A stretch of DNA of 64,000 nt, taken from assembly GCA_963770995.1 (NCBI GenBank), contig CAVYRS010000001.1, positions 1 to 64,000 of the forward strand, in the 5' to 3' direction. The position numbers were made by a program, and so were the translations under genes. Source of the DNA: CAVSWN01 sp963770995 (GTDB lineage Bacteria; Acidobacteriota; Vicinamibacteria; Vicinamibacterales; CAVVIG01). The notes under the pieces were generated by a model, which saw only the letters and a list, made by a program, of their open reading frames with translations, had not been told where the DNA came from and did not search any database. Of this stretch, positions 53,771 through 63,014 are shown in pieces; the stretch's first letter is position 1, and each line of letters opens with the position of its first letter.

Positions 53771-55534
53771 ATGTCTCAAACAACAAGAATTATCACGCGA
53801 GCGCGGTGGTCGGCCGCCGCAGGTCTCGTGCTCCTGGCAGGCCTCGGCGTCGTCGGCGCCGGTGCGGCGAGTCAGAAGTTCTATCCGGACGATCCGATGT
53901 CCGTCATCGTCGACGCAGGGGATGCCTCTGGTGTCGCCCGAGTGGAGATCGATCTGTATACCGACACGCTGGAGAACCTGTTCTCGTGGCCCGGTGACCG
54001 GACACTCAACGTCCGAGCGCAGAACCTCAACACGATCGACGAGGTACCGGACTCGAGCTGGTTCACGAACCGTCTCGGCACGCGGCCCATCACGGTCGAC
54101 GAATTACTGAAGGGACCGGACACGGGCACAGGACCTGCGGCTGGTCCGTGGACCATCGTGGCCGCAAAGAGTGACGGCGTCACACCTGGCTTCACCGTGC
54201 GCGACAGCAACGGACAGCTCTGGTTCATCAAACTAGATCCGCCCGGCTATCGAGCGATGGCCACTGGGACCGAAGTCGTCGTGACGAAACTGATGTGGGC
54301 ACTCGGCTATCACGTCCCCGAGGTCTACCTGGCCACGCTCCTTCCCGACCAGTTGACGATCGGCGAAACGGCAACCATTAGGCCAATCAACGGTCAGAAA
54401 CGGCGGCTCAAACAGTCGGACATCAACGCGTTGCTGCGCAGAGCGGATCGCGGTCCAGACGGCTCGTTCCGCGTCATCGCCAGCAAATCTCTCGAAGGGC
54501 GGCCGATCGGCGGGTTCCAGTTTTTCGGCAGGCGCACTGACGACCCCAACGACCTGGTCGCGCACGAGCATCGCCGCGAGCTGCGGGCGTACGGCACGTT
54601 CGCCGCATGGCTGAATCACGTCGACTCCAAGTCGATCAACACGCTCGACACACTGGTCGATGAAGGTGGCCGAAAGACTGTTCATCATCATCTGCTGGAC
54701 TTCGGCTCGACGATCGGCAGCGCCGGCGTCTACCCGCGCGAGGCGTTCGAAGGATCGGAATACCTGGTCGAGGGCAAGAAGACGCTGGCCGGCATTCCCA
54801 CGTTCGGTTTCTATCTCAAGGACTGGCGAACGACTCCCCAGTATCGCTCCCGCACAGTGGGCAGCTTCCCCATCGACAACTCCAACTGGGATCCGGAGAC
54901 CTGGAAACCGCGCTATGCAAACTCGGCCTTCCGGTCGGCTCGGTTGGACGACAAGTTCTGGGCCGCCCGGCGGCTGCAGCTGTTCACCGACGAGATGCTG
55001 AAGGCGGTAACGAGCGTCGGGCAGTTCAACGACTCGGCCTCCGAGGCGGCGCTGGCGAAGTTCTTGATCGATCGCCGCGATGCCATTGTCCGGCGCTATC
55101 TGCCAGCGGTGAATCCGGTCGTCGACGTCAAGCTTGCCGACAACGGTCCCTTGACGTTCACGAACGCCGCAGTGGATGCCGACCTGGCCAACGCACCATT
55201 CGAGTACATCGTGAGCTGGCGGCGCTTTGACAATACGACTGGTGGGATAACGTCAATCGGTCTCACGATGTCGGCGGGAACTCGTCCGAGTGTGCCGGCG
55301 CCGGCGGACCTGCCGTCGGCGGAAGGGACGTATATCCGTGCGGAGATCGCCGCATTGGGTGGACCCGAAAGCTGGAGGGTGCCGGCCCACGCCTACTTCG
55401 TCCGCCGGAACGGCGGCTGGAATCTCGTCGGCTTCGAGCGCGTGCCCGACGGCAATCCGCCGAAGAGCGACAACGCGCGCACGGAAACGACGCAGTCGTC
55501 GACCGGTATCCGCGCCGCGACCGCCGGCCGCTGA
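53771..55534 (+). CDS. Exported protein with atypical kinase-like motifs
   Basis: A 587-residue protein with a signal peptide (SAAAGLVLLAGLGVVGAGAA). From residue ~140 it has the layout of an atypical kinase (CotH/HipA/PI3K-like): FTVRDSNGQLWFIKLDPPGY with Lys154, ATGTEVVVTKLMWALGY with Glu168, VPEVYLA at the hinge, a catalytic-loop-like WLNHVDSKSINTLDTL with His283, Asp285 and Asn290, and a DFG-like HHHLLDFGSTIG at 310-312. The C-terminal ~150 residues (FEYIVSWRRFDNTTGGITSI) look like a separate beta domain. Kinase activity is an inference from motif order. It is tightly coupled to the BamA-like gene. Confidence 0.55.
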   Translation: MSQTTRIITRARWSAAAGLVLLAGLGVVGAGAASQKFYPDDPMSVIVDAGDASGVARVEIDLYTDTLENLFSWPGDRTLNVRAQNLNTIDEVPDSSWFTNRLGTRPITVDELLKGPDTGTGPAAGPWTIVAAKSDGVTPGFTVRDSNGQLWFIKLDPPGYRAMATGTEVVVTKLMWALGYHVPEVYLATLLPDQLTIGETATIRPINGQKRRLKQSDINALLRRADRGPDGSFRVIASKSLEGRPIGGFQFFGRRTDDPNDLVAHEHRRELRAYGTFAAWLNHVDSKSINTLDTLVDEGGRKTVHHHLLDFGSTIGSAGVYPREAFEGSEYLVEGKKTLAGIPTFGFYLKDWRTTPQYRSRTVGSFPIDNSNWDPETWKPRYANSAFRSARLDDKFWAARRLQLFTDEMLKAVTSVGQFNDSASEAALAKFLIDRRDAIVRRYLPAVNPVVDVKLADNGPLTFTNAAVDADLANAPFEYIVSWRRFDNTTGGITSIGLTMSAGTRPSVPAPADLPSAEGTYIRAEIAALGGPESWRVPAHAYFVRRNGGWNLVGFERVPDGNPPKSDNARTETTQSSTGIRAATAGR

Positions 55535-55544
55535 GCGCGACCGG

Positions 55545-56057
55545 ATGACTACACCACGATTCCTTCAAACGACCCTCGGCGTCACCTTGACGCTTCTCTC
55601 ATTCGGCGCCGCCGGCTGCGCGATGGCCGGCACGCCCCTCGAACCCGATTCGGTGTCCGCCGATCCGGCGGTGGTTGCCTCTGCCGTCACCGCGTGCGTC
55701 GACCAGGTCAACGCGCTGCGGGCGTCAGTGGGCGATCCACCGCTCACCCGGTCGGACCGCATAGATGCGTTTTCGACCGAAGCGGCCAACGTCGATGGCG
55801 AGGCGCACCAGGCCCATAAGCACTTCCTCGCCACCAATGGCGGCCACGGTACGGCGCTCGCCGAAAACCTAATTCCGTGGTGGAAGGTGTCCGACTACGG
55901 CTCCGTCCAGACCGTCGTCCGCAAAGGCCTCACGATGATGTGGGAAGAGGGTCCGGGCGGCCATCACTACGTCAACATGCGCGGCAAGTATCGCGAGATG
56001 GGCTGCGGGATCGCGGTCCTCAACGGCGAAGTCACGGTTTCTCAGGATTTTCGATAA
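55545..56057 (+). CDS. CAP/SCP-domain lipoprotein
   Basis: A 170-residue protein with a lipoprotein signal peptide (LTLLSFGAAGC, lipobox Cys near residue 25). The CAP domain shows DQVNALRASVGDPPLTRSDR, HKHFLATNGGHGTALAENLI, WEEGPGGHHYVNMRGKYREM and GCGIAVLNGEVTVSQDFR, with the two His of the CAP cavity and the terminal strand. Cysteine-rich secretory/PR-1-type bacterial proteins have varied extracellular roles. It is probably attached to the outer or inner membrane. It starts 10 bp after the kinase-like gene. Confidence 0.75.
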   Translation: MTTPRFLQTTLGVTLTLLSFGAAGCAMAGTPLEPDSVSADPAVVASAVTACVDQVNALRASVGDPPLTRSDRIDAFSTEAANVDGEAHQAHKHFLATNGGHGTALAENLIPWWKVSDYGSVQTVVRKGLTMMWEEGPGGHHYVNMRGKYREMGCGIAVLNGEVTVSQDFR

Positions 56058-57540
56058 CCTCCCGGCCATCCATGCATGGACGCTCGACGGAGCTGACCCG
56101 TCACCCGGGTACGAGGGCATGATTCTGCGTTCCGCGGCTTATCCCGACGGCCATTTCCTCGGGTGGACTCCCGGACAGGCGCCGCCGCCATCGCCCGATC
56201 TGGCCTGGCGCCTCGAGGGCGGCGCCGACTTTGTCGTGCAGCTACACATGCGTCCGACCGGGCGCGTCGAAGCAGTGGCGCCGCTCATCGGTCTGTACTT
56301 CACGAGCCAGCCGCCGGCGCAGACGCCGGCGATCGTGCGTCTCGGTCGACAGAATCTGGACATCCCCGCCGGCGCGTCCGACCACCGCGTGACCGACTCG
56401 TTCCGCTTGCCGGTCGACGCACAGGTCGTGGCGATTCAACCGCACGCGCATTACCGTGCGCGTGACGTGGCGGCATGGGCGTCGTTGCCCGACAGTTCGC
56501 GGCGCCCCTTGATTCACATCGCCGACTGGGACTTCAACTGGCAGGATGTCTATCGCCTCGCTCGGCCGGTTTGGCTGCCGGCGGGGACGACGCTGGCGAT
56601 GGCCTACTCGTTCGACAATTCCGCACGTAATCCGCGCAACCCGAGCCAGCCACCCGAGCGCGCGGCGTGGGGGTGGCGATCGTCGGATGAGATGGGCGAC
56701 GTCTGGATTCAGGTGCTGGCTCGTACGGACGACGACCGGCGGAAGCTGGCCGTGTCGGCGCAACGAAAGATGACCGAAGAGGACGCGATCGGCGCCGAGG
56801 TCCTCGTCGCGCGCGAGCCGAACCACGTGAGCCTCCGCAATGACGCAGCGCTGATCTATCAGGAACTGGGTCAGCCGGCACGTGCGCTCGCGCACTTCGC
56901 GGCCGTCACGCGACTCGACCCGCGGTCGCCGGCCGCGCACTACAACGAAGGCGTGACGCTCGAGACGCTCGGCAGAGTGACTGACGCCGCCACTCACTAC
57001 GCTGAGGCGATTCGGCTGGATCCGTCGTACGCGCTGGCACACAACGCGCTCGGCAACATGTGGTATCGCGCTCGACGCCTCGACGAGGCCATCGCCGAGT
57101 ACCGCACGGCGCTGCAGGCGAACCCGACGCTCGCCACCACGCACTGCAGCCTCGCGCGCGCGCTGACCGAGACGAATCGGCCGGCCGACGCGATCGCCCA
57201 GTACCGATCGGCGCTGGCGGTGTCGCCGGATTCAACGGCCTGTCTCATCAATCTCGCCTGGCTCTTGAGCGCACATCGCGATCCCGCGATCCGGCGACCC
57301 ACCGAAGCCGTGCAACTCGCCGAACGCGCGGTGGCGCTCACCGCTCGCGCCGACGCAGACGCGTTGGACGTGCTTGCCGCGGCCTACGCGGCGGCTGATC
57401 GCTTCGACGCCGCCGTACGTACTGGTTCCGAGGCCGTGCGGCTGCTGGAACAGGCGCAGGCACACGCAGCGGCCGAGGACGTCCGCGCGCGTGTCGATCT
57501 CTACCGACGCCACCTCGCGTTCATCGTGCCGAATCCTTGA
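56041..57540 (+). CDS. Copper monooxygenase-like/TPR protein lacking its N-terminus
   Basis: The frame is open from inside the CAP gene: FDNLPAIHAWTLDGADPSPG, YEGMILRSAAYPDGHFLGWT, DFVVQLHMRPTGRVEAVAPL and VVAIQPHAHYRARDVAA with an HxH copper-type motif. This resembles the C-terminal half of type II ascorbate-dependent monooxygenase-like proteins. About seven TPR units follow (RNDAALIYQELGQPARALAH, AAHYNEGVTLETLGRVTDAA, NALGNMWYRARRLDEAIAEY). Such acidobacterial proteins normally have ~250 more N-terminal residues, with a signal peptide and the first copper site. Here these are missing and the only in-frame ATG is at 56,119. It is probably a deletion product or a join. Confidence 0.55.
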   Translation, partial: LRIFDNLPAIHAWTLDGADPSPGYEGMILRSAAYPDGHFLGWTPGQAPPPSPDLAWRLEGGADFVVQLHMRPTGRVEAVAPLIGLYFTSQPPAQTPAIVRLGRQNLDIPAGASDHRVTDSFRLPVDAQVVAIQPHAHYRARDVAAWASLPDSSRRPLIHIADWDFNWQDVYRLARPVWLPAGTTLAMAYSFDNSARNPRNPSQPPERAAWGWRSSDEMGDVWIQVLARTDDDRRKLAVSAQRKMTEEDAIGAEVLVAREPNHVSLRNDAALIYQELGQPARALAHFAAVTRLDPRSPAAHYNEGVTLETLGRVTDAATHYAEAIRLDPSYALAHNALGNMWYRARRLDEAIAEYRTALQANPTLATTHCSLARALTETNRPADAIAQYRSALAVSPDSTACLINLAWLLSAHRDPAIRRPTEAVQLAERAVALTARADADALDVLAAAYAAADRFDAAVRTGSEAVRLLEQAQAHAAAEDVRARVDLYRRHLAFIVPNP

Positions 57541-57606
57541 CTGAGTAATCGCACGCACGGCCGAGGTTAGATCGCGAGCAAGTTGCGCAAGTTTCCACGG
57601 GTTCAA

Positions 57607-57648
57607 CTCGCGGGCGGGATTTGAACCCGCGACCTTTGGGTTATGAGA
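57607..57648 (-). other. tRNA-Met(CAT) 3'-half fragment
   Basis: On the minus strand: anticodon loop CTCATAA, variable region, perfect T-arm (GCGGG, TTTGAAT, CCCGC at 57630-57614) and the 3' acceptor strand CCGCGAG. The 5' half is absent and no CCA is encoded. The anticodon stem is incomplete. It is probably a relic of an integration event or a decayed duplicate. Confidence 0.65.
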
Positions 57649-57652
57649 GTTC

Positions 57653-58486
57653 CTAGTGTAAGGCGTTACTGGGCTCAGCGGGGATTCGCGTTGCGAGCGT
57701 GAGCGTCGTCCAGAGCTTCAGCTCCTTCAGCTCCATCGGGCCACGACCCCGCATGCCGCCGCCACCACGCCCTCCGCCAAAACCCCCGGGGCCACCGCGA
57801 CCACCACGCCCTCCCAAGCCCCCAAAACCGCCGCCGCGTGGCGCACCGCCCTCCGGCCGTTCCGGCTTGGGTATTTGCAATCCGAGGCCAAGGGTTCGAT
57901 CGGTCTTGGCGCCGATTCCATACGGCTCAGCGGGCGTAGAGGCCGCGAGCGGGAGACGTACTTCATAAACCAGCGTGCCTTCGCTGACGCCGGACGCTAC
58001 GGCAATCGCGGATTCGCCTCGAAGTTCGAGCCGGCGGCGATCATCCTTCTTCGGACCAAGTAGCTCGATGTAGGTAATTGTCGGCGCCGGCGGCTCTGGG
58101 GCACGCGGTGCATCTCCGGCCGCTCCGCCGAAACGTCCAGCCGGCATCTGGAACCCTGAGCCCGGAATTCGAATGCCGTACGTCTCCTTCTTGCCGCCGG
58201 CGACATCAATCCACACGATCACACCCAGCATCGCGAGTTGGCGCCGGCGCTGTACATCGCTGGTGGCAACCGCCAGGTACAGATCGCGCGTATCGTTGAC
58301 GGCGGCAACCGCCATGTTGTCGTCGAGCGGCGTGAGAACCGGCCATTCGGCACTGCTGCCATCGATCTCGATCGGCTGGTCCTTCCAGTGGCTTGTAACT
58401 GGCTCGACACCTGCGAGCCACGCTGGAAGCGAAAGCGCGATGATCGTAGTTGCGAGCGTAAACAATTGCGACCGTGTTGTGTTCAC
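57653..58486 (-). CDS. CBM9-like secreted protein with Gly-rich tail
   Basis: A 277-residue protein with signal peptide (LATTIIALSLPAWLAGVEPV). HWKDQPIEIDGSSAEWPVLT and VAAVNDTRDLYLAVATSDVQ are the opening of family-9 carbohydrate-binding/DOMON-like domains in acidobacteria. Later strands include IVWIDVAGGKKETYGIRIPG and LVYEVRLPL. A Gly/Arg/Phe-rich low-complexity segment follows (about 58,000-57,720, FGGLGGRGGRGGPGGF style). It ends 5 bp from the tRNA-Met fragment, so the last residues may not be original. It is downstream of and parallel to the Spy-like gene. Confidence 0.6.
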   Translation of the reverse strand: MNTTRSQLFTLATTIIALSLPAWLAGVEPVTSHWKDQPIEIDGSSAEWPVLTPLDDNMAVAAVNDTRDLYLAVATSDVQRRRQLAMLGVIVWIDVAGGKKETYGIRIPGSGFQMPAGRFGGAAGDAPRAPEPPAPTITYIELLGPKKDDRRRLELRGESAIAVASGVSEGTLVYEVRLPLAASTPAEPYGIGAKTDRTLGLGLQIPKPERPEGGAPRGGGFGGLGGRGGRGGPGGFGGGRGGGGMRGRGPMELKELKLWTTLTLATRIPAEPSNALH

Positions 58487-58503
58487 GGATCAACCTCCGC
58501 CGA

Positions 58504-58929
58504 TTATTCCGGCCCGCCGCGTCCGCGTCCGAACCCTCGCCCGCGCGGCGCCTGCTCGAGCCATCGTTCGAAGCGAACTTGTTGGTCGGGTGTCAGAATC
58601 GCGCGAATCTCATCACGCAGGCGGCGCTGGTCGGCCTCGAAGCGCGATCGCACGTCCTGCTGTTGGGCCATCACGTGGTCGCGGCTTGCTTTCAGTACCG
58701 CGTCGAGCTGCCGACGTTGATCGGGAGTGAGCTGCAGCTCCTCCGTAAGACGATCGAGCATCAAGCTGCCGGGAGGCACCATGCCGGGAGCGAAGGCACC
58801 GAAGAACGGCGGAAACGGGAGCGCGGGCGTCATTCGGCGGCCAATGAACACGCCTGATGCGAGCCCAGTGCAAAACACGGTCAACACGAAAACGGCAAAC
58901 CAGATCCGCTGTCGACTATCGGGCGTCAT
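58504..58929 (-). CDS. Spy/CpxP-like periplasmic protein
   Basis: A 141-residue protein from the ATG complementing 58927-58929, one base after the anti-sigma stop. The N-terminal anchor (RIWFAVFVLTVFCTGLASGV) is followed by LTEELQLTPDQRRQLDAVLK, a helical arm SRFEADQRRLRDEIRAILTP and DQQVRFERWLEQ, the LTxxQ repeats of Spy/CpxP/heavy-metal-resistance proteins. It ends in a Gly/Arg-rich tail. Its position after a sigma factor and an anti-sigma factor suggests envelope-stress sensing or chaperoning. The operon order supports co-regulation. Confidence 0.75.
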   Translation of the reverse strand: MTPDSRQRIWFAVFVLTVFCTGLASGVFIGRRMTPALPFPPFFGAFAPGMVPPGSLMLDRLTEELQLTPDQRRQLDAVLKASRDHVMAQQQDVRSRFEADQRRLRDEIRAILTPDQQVRFERWLEQAPRGRGFGRGRGGPE

Positions 58930-58930
58930 T

Positions 58931-59422
58931 TCAGTGTCCACCTCGAGGCTCACGTCCCGTCAGCATGGCTTCGACGACCGTGTCGGCTGGTGCCCCGAAT
59001 TGCCCGAGAATCGCGTCGGGCAACGGCGAACTCGAGGTGATAGGCGCACCGAACGACGGGGTGCCCTTCAGCGTGGTATTGGTGTGTGATGGCCAGAGAA
59101 ACGCAGCCACGACCAGAATGCAGGCGCCTGGCAGAAGCCTGAACGTCCAGCGGCGCCAGTCCGCCAAACCCAGCCAGCCCCGTGCGCGATCGAGACGAGC
59201 ACCAAGCGCCTCCGAAAATTCGGGCGACGGCACGTCGGGAGGACGTGTCCGGAGCAGAGCCGCGACGGCGGCTTGATCGTCCAATTCCCGGCGGCACTCG
59301 GGGCACAGGAGGATGTGGTCGTTCAGCGCGCCTCTCGACGCATCATCGAGCAAGGCGCCGTCGTCGGCCGCGTACAACAGACAACGGGCGACGTCTTTGC
59401 AACTCAACATAGATGTTCTCAT
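58931..59422 (-). CDS. Zinc-finger anti-sigma factor
   Basis: A 163-residue single-pass protein. The ATG overlaps the sigma-factor stop (ATGA), which fixes the start. The N-terminal ZAS-type zinc motif HILLCPECRREL (HxxxCxxC) follows LSCKDVARCLLYAADDGALL. One membrane helix (LLPGACILVVAAFLWPS) is near residue 100, with a short periplasmic tail. It should hold the cognate ECF sigma factor inactive at the membrane until a signal releases it. The Spy-like gene follows. Confidence 0.85.
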   Translation of the reverse strand: MRTSMLSCKDVARCLLYAADDGALLDDASRGALNDHILLCPECRRELDDQAAVAALLRTRPPDVPSPEFSEALGARLDRARGWLGLADWRRWTFRLLPGACILVVAAFLWPSHTNTTLKGTPSFGAPITSSSPLPDAILGQFGAPADTVVEAMLTGREPRGGH

Positions 59423-60012
59423 CCTGAAGGGCGCCGCGCGTCCGGGGAACCAGGGCGTCGGACGTACAAGGTCTTCAGCAGTGGCCGCAGGCGCTGGCGC
59501 CCGCGGAAGATGCGCGATTCGACGGTGCCGATGGGCACGCCGAGCAACACCGCGATTTCCTTGTAATCAAAACCCTGAACGTCGCGGAGCACAACCGCAG
59601 TCCGGAGATCCAGCGGGATCTGGGCGAGCGCGCGATCGATAGCCAGCCGCAGCACGACGTCGGCCTCGACGTTTTCTCCAGACGCCACGCGTTCGGCTTG
59701 ACTGATTTCCTCGTCGTTTTGAGCGGTTCTGAACACGCGGCGCTCACGTAAGAGCCGCCGCCTCTGCGAGTAGATCAGATTCACAGCGACGCGGTGGAGC
59801 CACCCCTTGAAACTCGTCTCCCCTCTGAACCCGCGAATGCTGCGCCACGCCCGCACGAATACCTCCTGGGCGATATCGTCGGCGTCCAGGGAACCAGCCA
59901 GCAGGGCGCGGGCCAAGCTCAGGATCTGGACACGATACCGCCGCACCAACTCATCAAAAGCACTACGGTCGCCCGCCGCCGCGGCGTCGACAAGCGGACG
60001 GTCGGAATCCAC
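59419..60012 (-). CDS. ECF-type RNA polymerase sigma factor
   Basis: A 197-residue sigma-70-family ECF factor. Region 2 is FDELVRRYRVQILSLARALL with DADDIAQEVFVRAWRSIRGF and FKGWLHRVAVNLIYSQRRR. Region 4 is ALAQIPLDLRTAVVLRDVQG, FDYKEIAVLLGVPIGTVESR and IFRGRQRLRPLL. It is the RpoE-like class with a membrane anti-sigma factor encoded next to it (4-bp overlap). It probably controls its own operon and envelope functions. The divergent neighbour is the TonB-dependent receptor gene. Confidence 0.9.
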   Translation of the reverse strand: MDSDRPLVDAAAAGDRSAFDELVRRYRVQILSLARALLAGSLDADDIAQEVFVRAWRSIRGFRGETSFKGWLHRVAVNLIYSQRRRLLRERRVFRTAQNDEEISQAERVASGENVEADVVLRLAIDRALAQIPLDLRTAVVLRDVQGFDYKEIAVLLGVPIGTVESRIFRGRQRLRPLLKTLYVRRPGSPDARRPSG

Positions 60013-60159
60013 TCAACGATTACCCATCGTCTCGGCAGCGCGGCATGGTTCTAAAGACTACCGGAAGTAGCGGTTTATTCCCGCCGGAGCAGACGAGAGC
60101 GCGGGAAGATTTCGTGCTCTCGCGGAGTCTTTGTGTGTGACGAAAGGAAATCACCACGC

Positions 60160-62783
60160 GTGAACGCATGTCTCCAGACTGTGCGAGGGGTGGCAAATAC
60201 GACGCTGGTCACGATGTTTCTGCTTCTCGTGTGGTGCGTCAGCCGCCGGGCAAATCCGCGTCGAGGGGACGGTGCGGTGGGCTGACAGGAATCCCGCGGT
60301 CGGCGTGACGGTGACGCTGCGCGACATGAAGGCGCAGACTGTCACCGACGAGAACGGGCATTATCGGTTCGATAACGTTCGGCCGGGCGCGTGGGAAGCA
60401 CTCGATGTCACGCTCGGCAAGACCGTCATCGGACACGCCTACAGCTTGCTGACTCTCGCGGTTGAAAAGATCGACATCGAGCTCGCCGGGTTCGTGTCCG
60501 ATGCATCAGGTGCGCCGCAAAGACTGGCACCGCCACCGCCCGTCCAGACCGTCATCGTCCAGACCTCGCCACAGCCTCAGGCGCAACAGTCGTCGACTGA
60601 AACGGGCGGAGGTGAACCGGCGCCTGCCGGAGCACAATCGGCCGGAGTTTCCCGCGACGGCCTGCCTACCATTCACGAGGAAGTGGTCGTCACGGCGTCG
60701 ATGCCGATGCTGAGCACATCGACTGAGGCGGGGAAGATGACATTGTCGCCGGAGCAAGTCGAGGTGCTGCCGAGCCTCGGGACGCGGGACATCTTCCGCG
60801 CGCTGCAGCTGTTGCCTGGAGTGAGCGCCAACGAAACGTCCTCTGGGCTGTCGGTGCGCGGCGGGACGCCCGATCAGAACCTTGTCTCGTATGACGGCTT
60901 CACGATTTATAGCGTTGACCACCTGTTCGGGTATTTCAGCGCCTTCAATATGGACGCTGTCGAGGCGGTCGATCTGAGCAAAGGCAGCTACGACGCGCGC
61001 TATGGCGGCCGGCTGTCGAGCCTGACGGAGATCCGGGGCAAGTCCAATGCGCGCGATGTGAAAGGCATGGTGGGCGCTACCCTGTTGAACGCCGACGGTG
61101 CCATCGAGTTTCCGCTTGGGTCGGCGGCGTCGCTCCTTGTCGGCGCGCGCCAATCGTACCAGACGCCGCTCTACGACCGCATCCTGGGTCTGGTCAACAG
61201 GAACCGCAATACGCCCCGTGCCCCGGCGGGGAATTTCGGAGGCAGGTTCGCATCAACGCTCAATTCAGAGCCAAAGTCGAATTTCAACGATCTGAATGTC
61301 CGTTTCGACGCGCGGCCGAGCAGCCGCGATCAATTCGCGTTCAGCCTCTATAACGGCGACGACGGCGTCGACAACTCGCGCGAGCTGCAACTGCCTACGG
61401 CATTTCTCGAGCGGCTCGCCAGCCGCGGCATAACGTTTGATGGCGGTTTCAAGATCACGGACGTTCGCGATTACGGAAATCTTGGCGCGAGCGCCAACTG
61501 GAATCACAACTGGAATGAACGGATCAAGACGACGGCGACTCTGTCGCGCTCGACATACGACACACTCACCGACCGCAGTTCGAACATCGGTGGGCGGCAG
61601 GGCTCGACGGGGGAGTTCAACAACATCGAGGATTGGACGCTTCGCATCGACACGCCGATCCGGTTCAGCCCGTCGCAGGAATTGACACTCGGTCTTCAGC
61701 GAACCACAAACCAGGTTCGGTACGGACTGCAGAATGCGCAAGGCGCTCCGACGGGCTCGTTCGCCGGACAGCCCGCAGTGCCTTTGTCGAGCAGGCTCAA
61801 TCGGGATACGTCAGGCGACCTGACATCACTCTATGCGCAGCACCGGCTCATTGCCGGCACCCGTCTGATTGCGACGCCCGGTGTGCGAGTCACCCGCTTT
61901 TCGGAAACAGGCGAGACGGCGGTGGAGCCACGGCTGTCCGGCACGTTTCTCGCCACACCGGCGTTGCGGTTCAAGGGTGCGTGGGGCATTTATCACCAGT
62001 ATGTCAATCGGCTGGTGCGCGAAGACGTTCTTCAGGGTAACCGCGACTTTTGGGCGCTGGCTGATGGTTCGACTATTCCGGTCTCGTCATCGATCAACAC
62101 ATCTGCCGGCGCCACGTACGAAACCAACCGGTTCCTTGCCGACGTGGAGGTGTTTTCGCGCGACATGCGCGACATTTCACAGCTGGCGCCGCGCGTAACG
62201 GGATCGACGGCCGGCATCGACTTGTCTCAGTTCTTCTATCGCGGCACCGGCAAGGCGCGCGGACTCGAGGTGCTCGCGCAACGCAAGGCGGGACGGCACA
62301 CAGGCTGGGCCAGTTACACGTTGAGCCGCGTGACCTACGACTTCCCCGATCTCGGGGCGCGGTTCGTAGCAGACCACGATCGGACGCACGAGCTGAAACT
62401 CGTCGACACCGTGCAATTCGATCGCTGGACATTGTCAGGGACGTGGATCGTCTCCACAGGAACGCCCTATACCGAGCCAGTCGGCACGACCGCGACTCCC
62501 ATCGAATCGCCATTCGGCACACTAACCGTGGAGCGAATCGATGTTGGCGAAAAGAACGCAGCACGTCTGCCGAATTATCACCGGCTGGATGCGGCGGCAA
62601 ACTACACCTGGCCGCTGGGCGACGGACGGCGCAAAGGGACGATTGGCGTGAGCGTGTTCAACGCTTACAACCGGCAGAACGTCTGGTACAAGGAGTTCAC
62701 GGTCGTTGAGGGTGAGATCGTCGAGAACAATATCAATCTCATGAGCCTGACCCTGAACGCGTTCTTCACGGTGAAAGTTCTAA
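60160..62783 (+). CDS. TonB-dependent receptor with carboxypeptidase-like N-domain, frameshifted at both ends
   Basis: About 870 residues. The GTG at 60160 with GAAAGGAAA upstream gives a signal peptide (VANTTLVTMFLLLVWCVS). One base must be skipped near 60,241 to continue AAGQIRVEGTV and the CarboxypepD_reg-like domain (VGVTVTLRDMKAQTVTDENG). A proline/Gln-rich linker and the plug follow (GTRDIFRALQLLPGVSANET, LSVRGGTPDQNLVSYDGFTI), then barrel strands to NNINLMSLTLNAFFTVK. Skipping one base at 62,776 gives the expected terminal Phe and stop at 62,783. It imports an unknown substrate across the outer membrane using TonB. It is divergent from the sigma operon. Confidence 0.8.
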
Positions 62784-62977
62784 TGGCCGTCGATGCTGCT
62801 GGACGCGGCTACCCCGTCGGCTTCGGCATCGAAGCGCACCAAAGGAACTGGACGGTATTAGCTTTCGCGTTGCCGGTCGCCTGGGTGTTCGCGGTGATCG
62901 TCGTGTGGCCAGCGTTCGGCGAGTTCGTAACGCTCCTGTTGAAGATCGCGGTGCTTTACGTGTTCTCCACTGGATGA
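62783..62977 (+). CDS. Small membrane protein overlapping the receptor stop
   Basis: The ATG at 62783 overlaps the proposed receptor stop (TAATG). It encodes 64 residues with a hydrophobic pair of helices (WTVLAFALPVAWVFAVIVVW and FVTLLLKIAVLYVFS). Without the one-base correction, the same residues would instead be a C-terminal extension of the receptor, which would be abnormal for a barrel ending in Phe. It may be a small inner-membrane partner. No family is recognised. Confidence 0.4.
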   Translation: MAVDAAGRGYPVGFGIEAHQRNWTVLAFALPVAWVFAVIVVWPAFGEFVTLLLKIAVLYVFSTG

Positions 62978-63014
62978 ATGCGCCGGCGGCCGCCGCCGGC
63001 CGTACGGCTGAATA

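Noticed and set aside
62783..62977. Treating the 64 hydrophobic residues as a true extension of the TonB receptor
   Set aside because: A barrel ending FFTVKF-stop one base away fits the family; a membrane-helix pair after the last strand would be abnormal.
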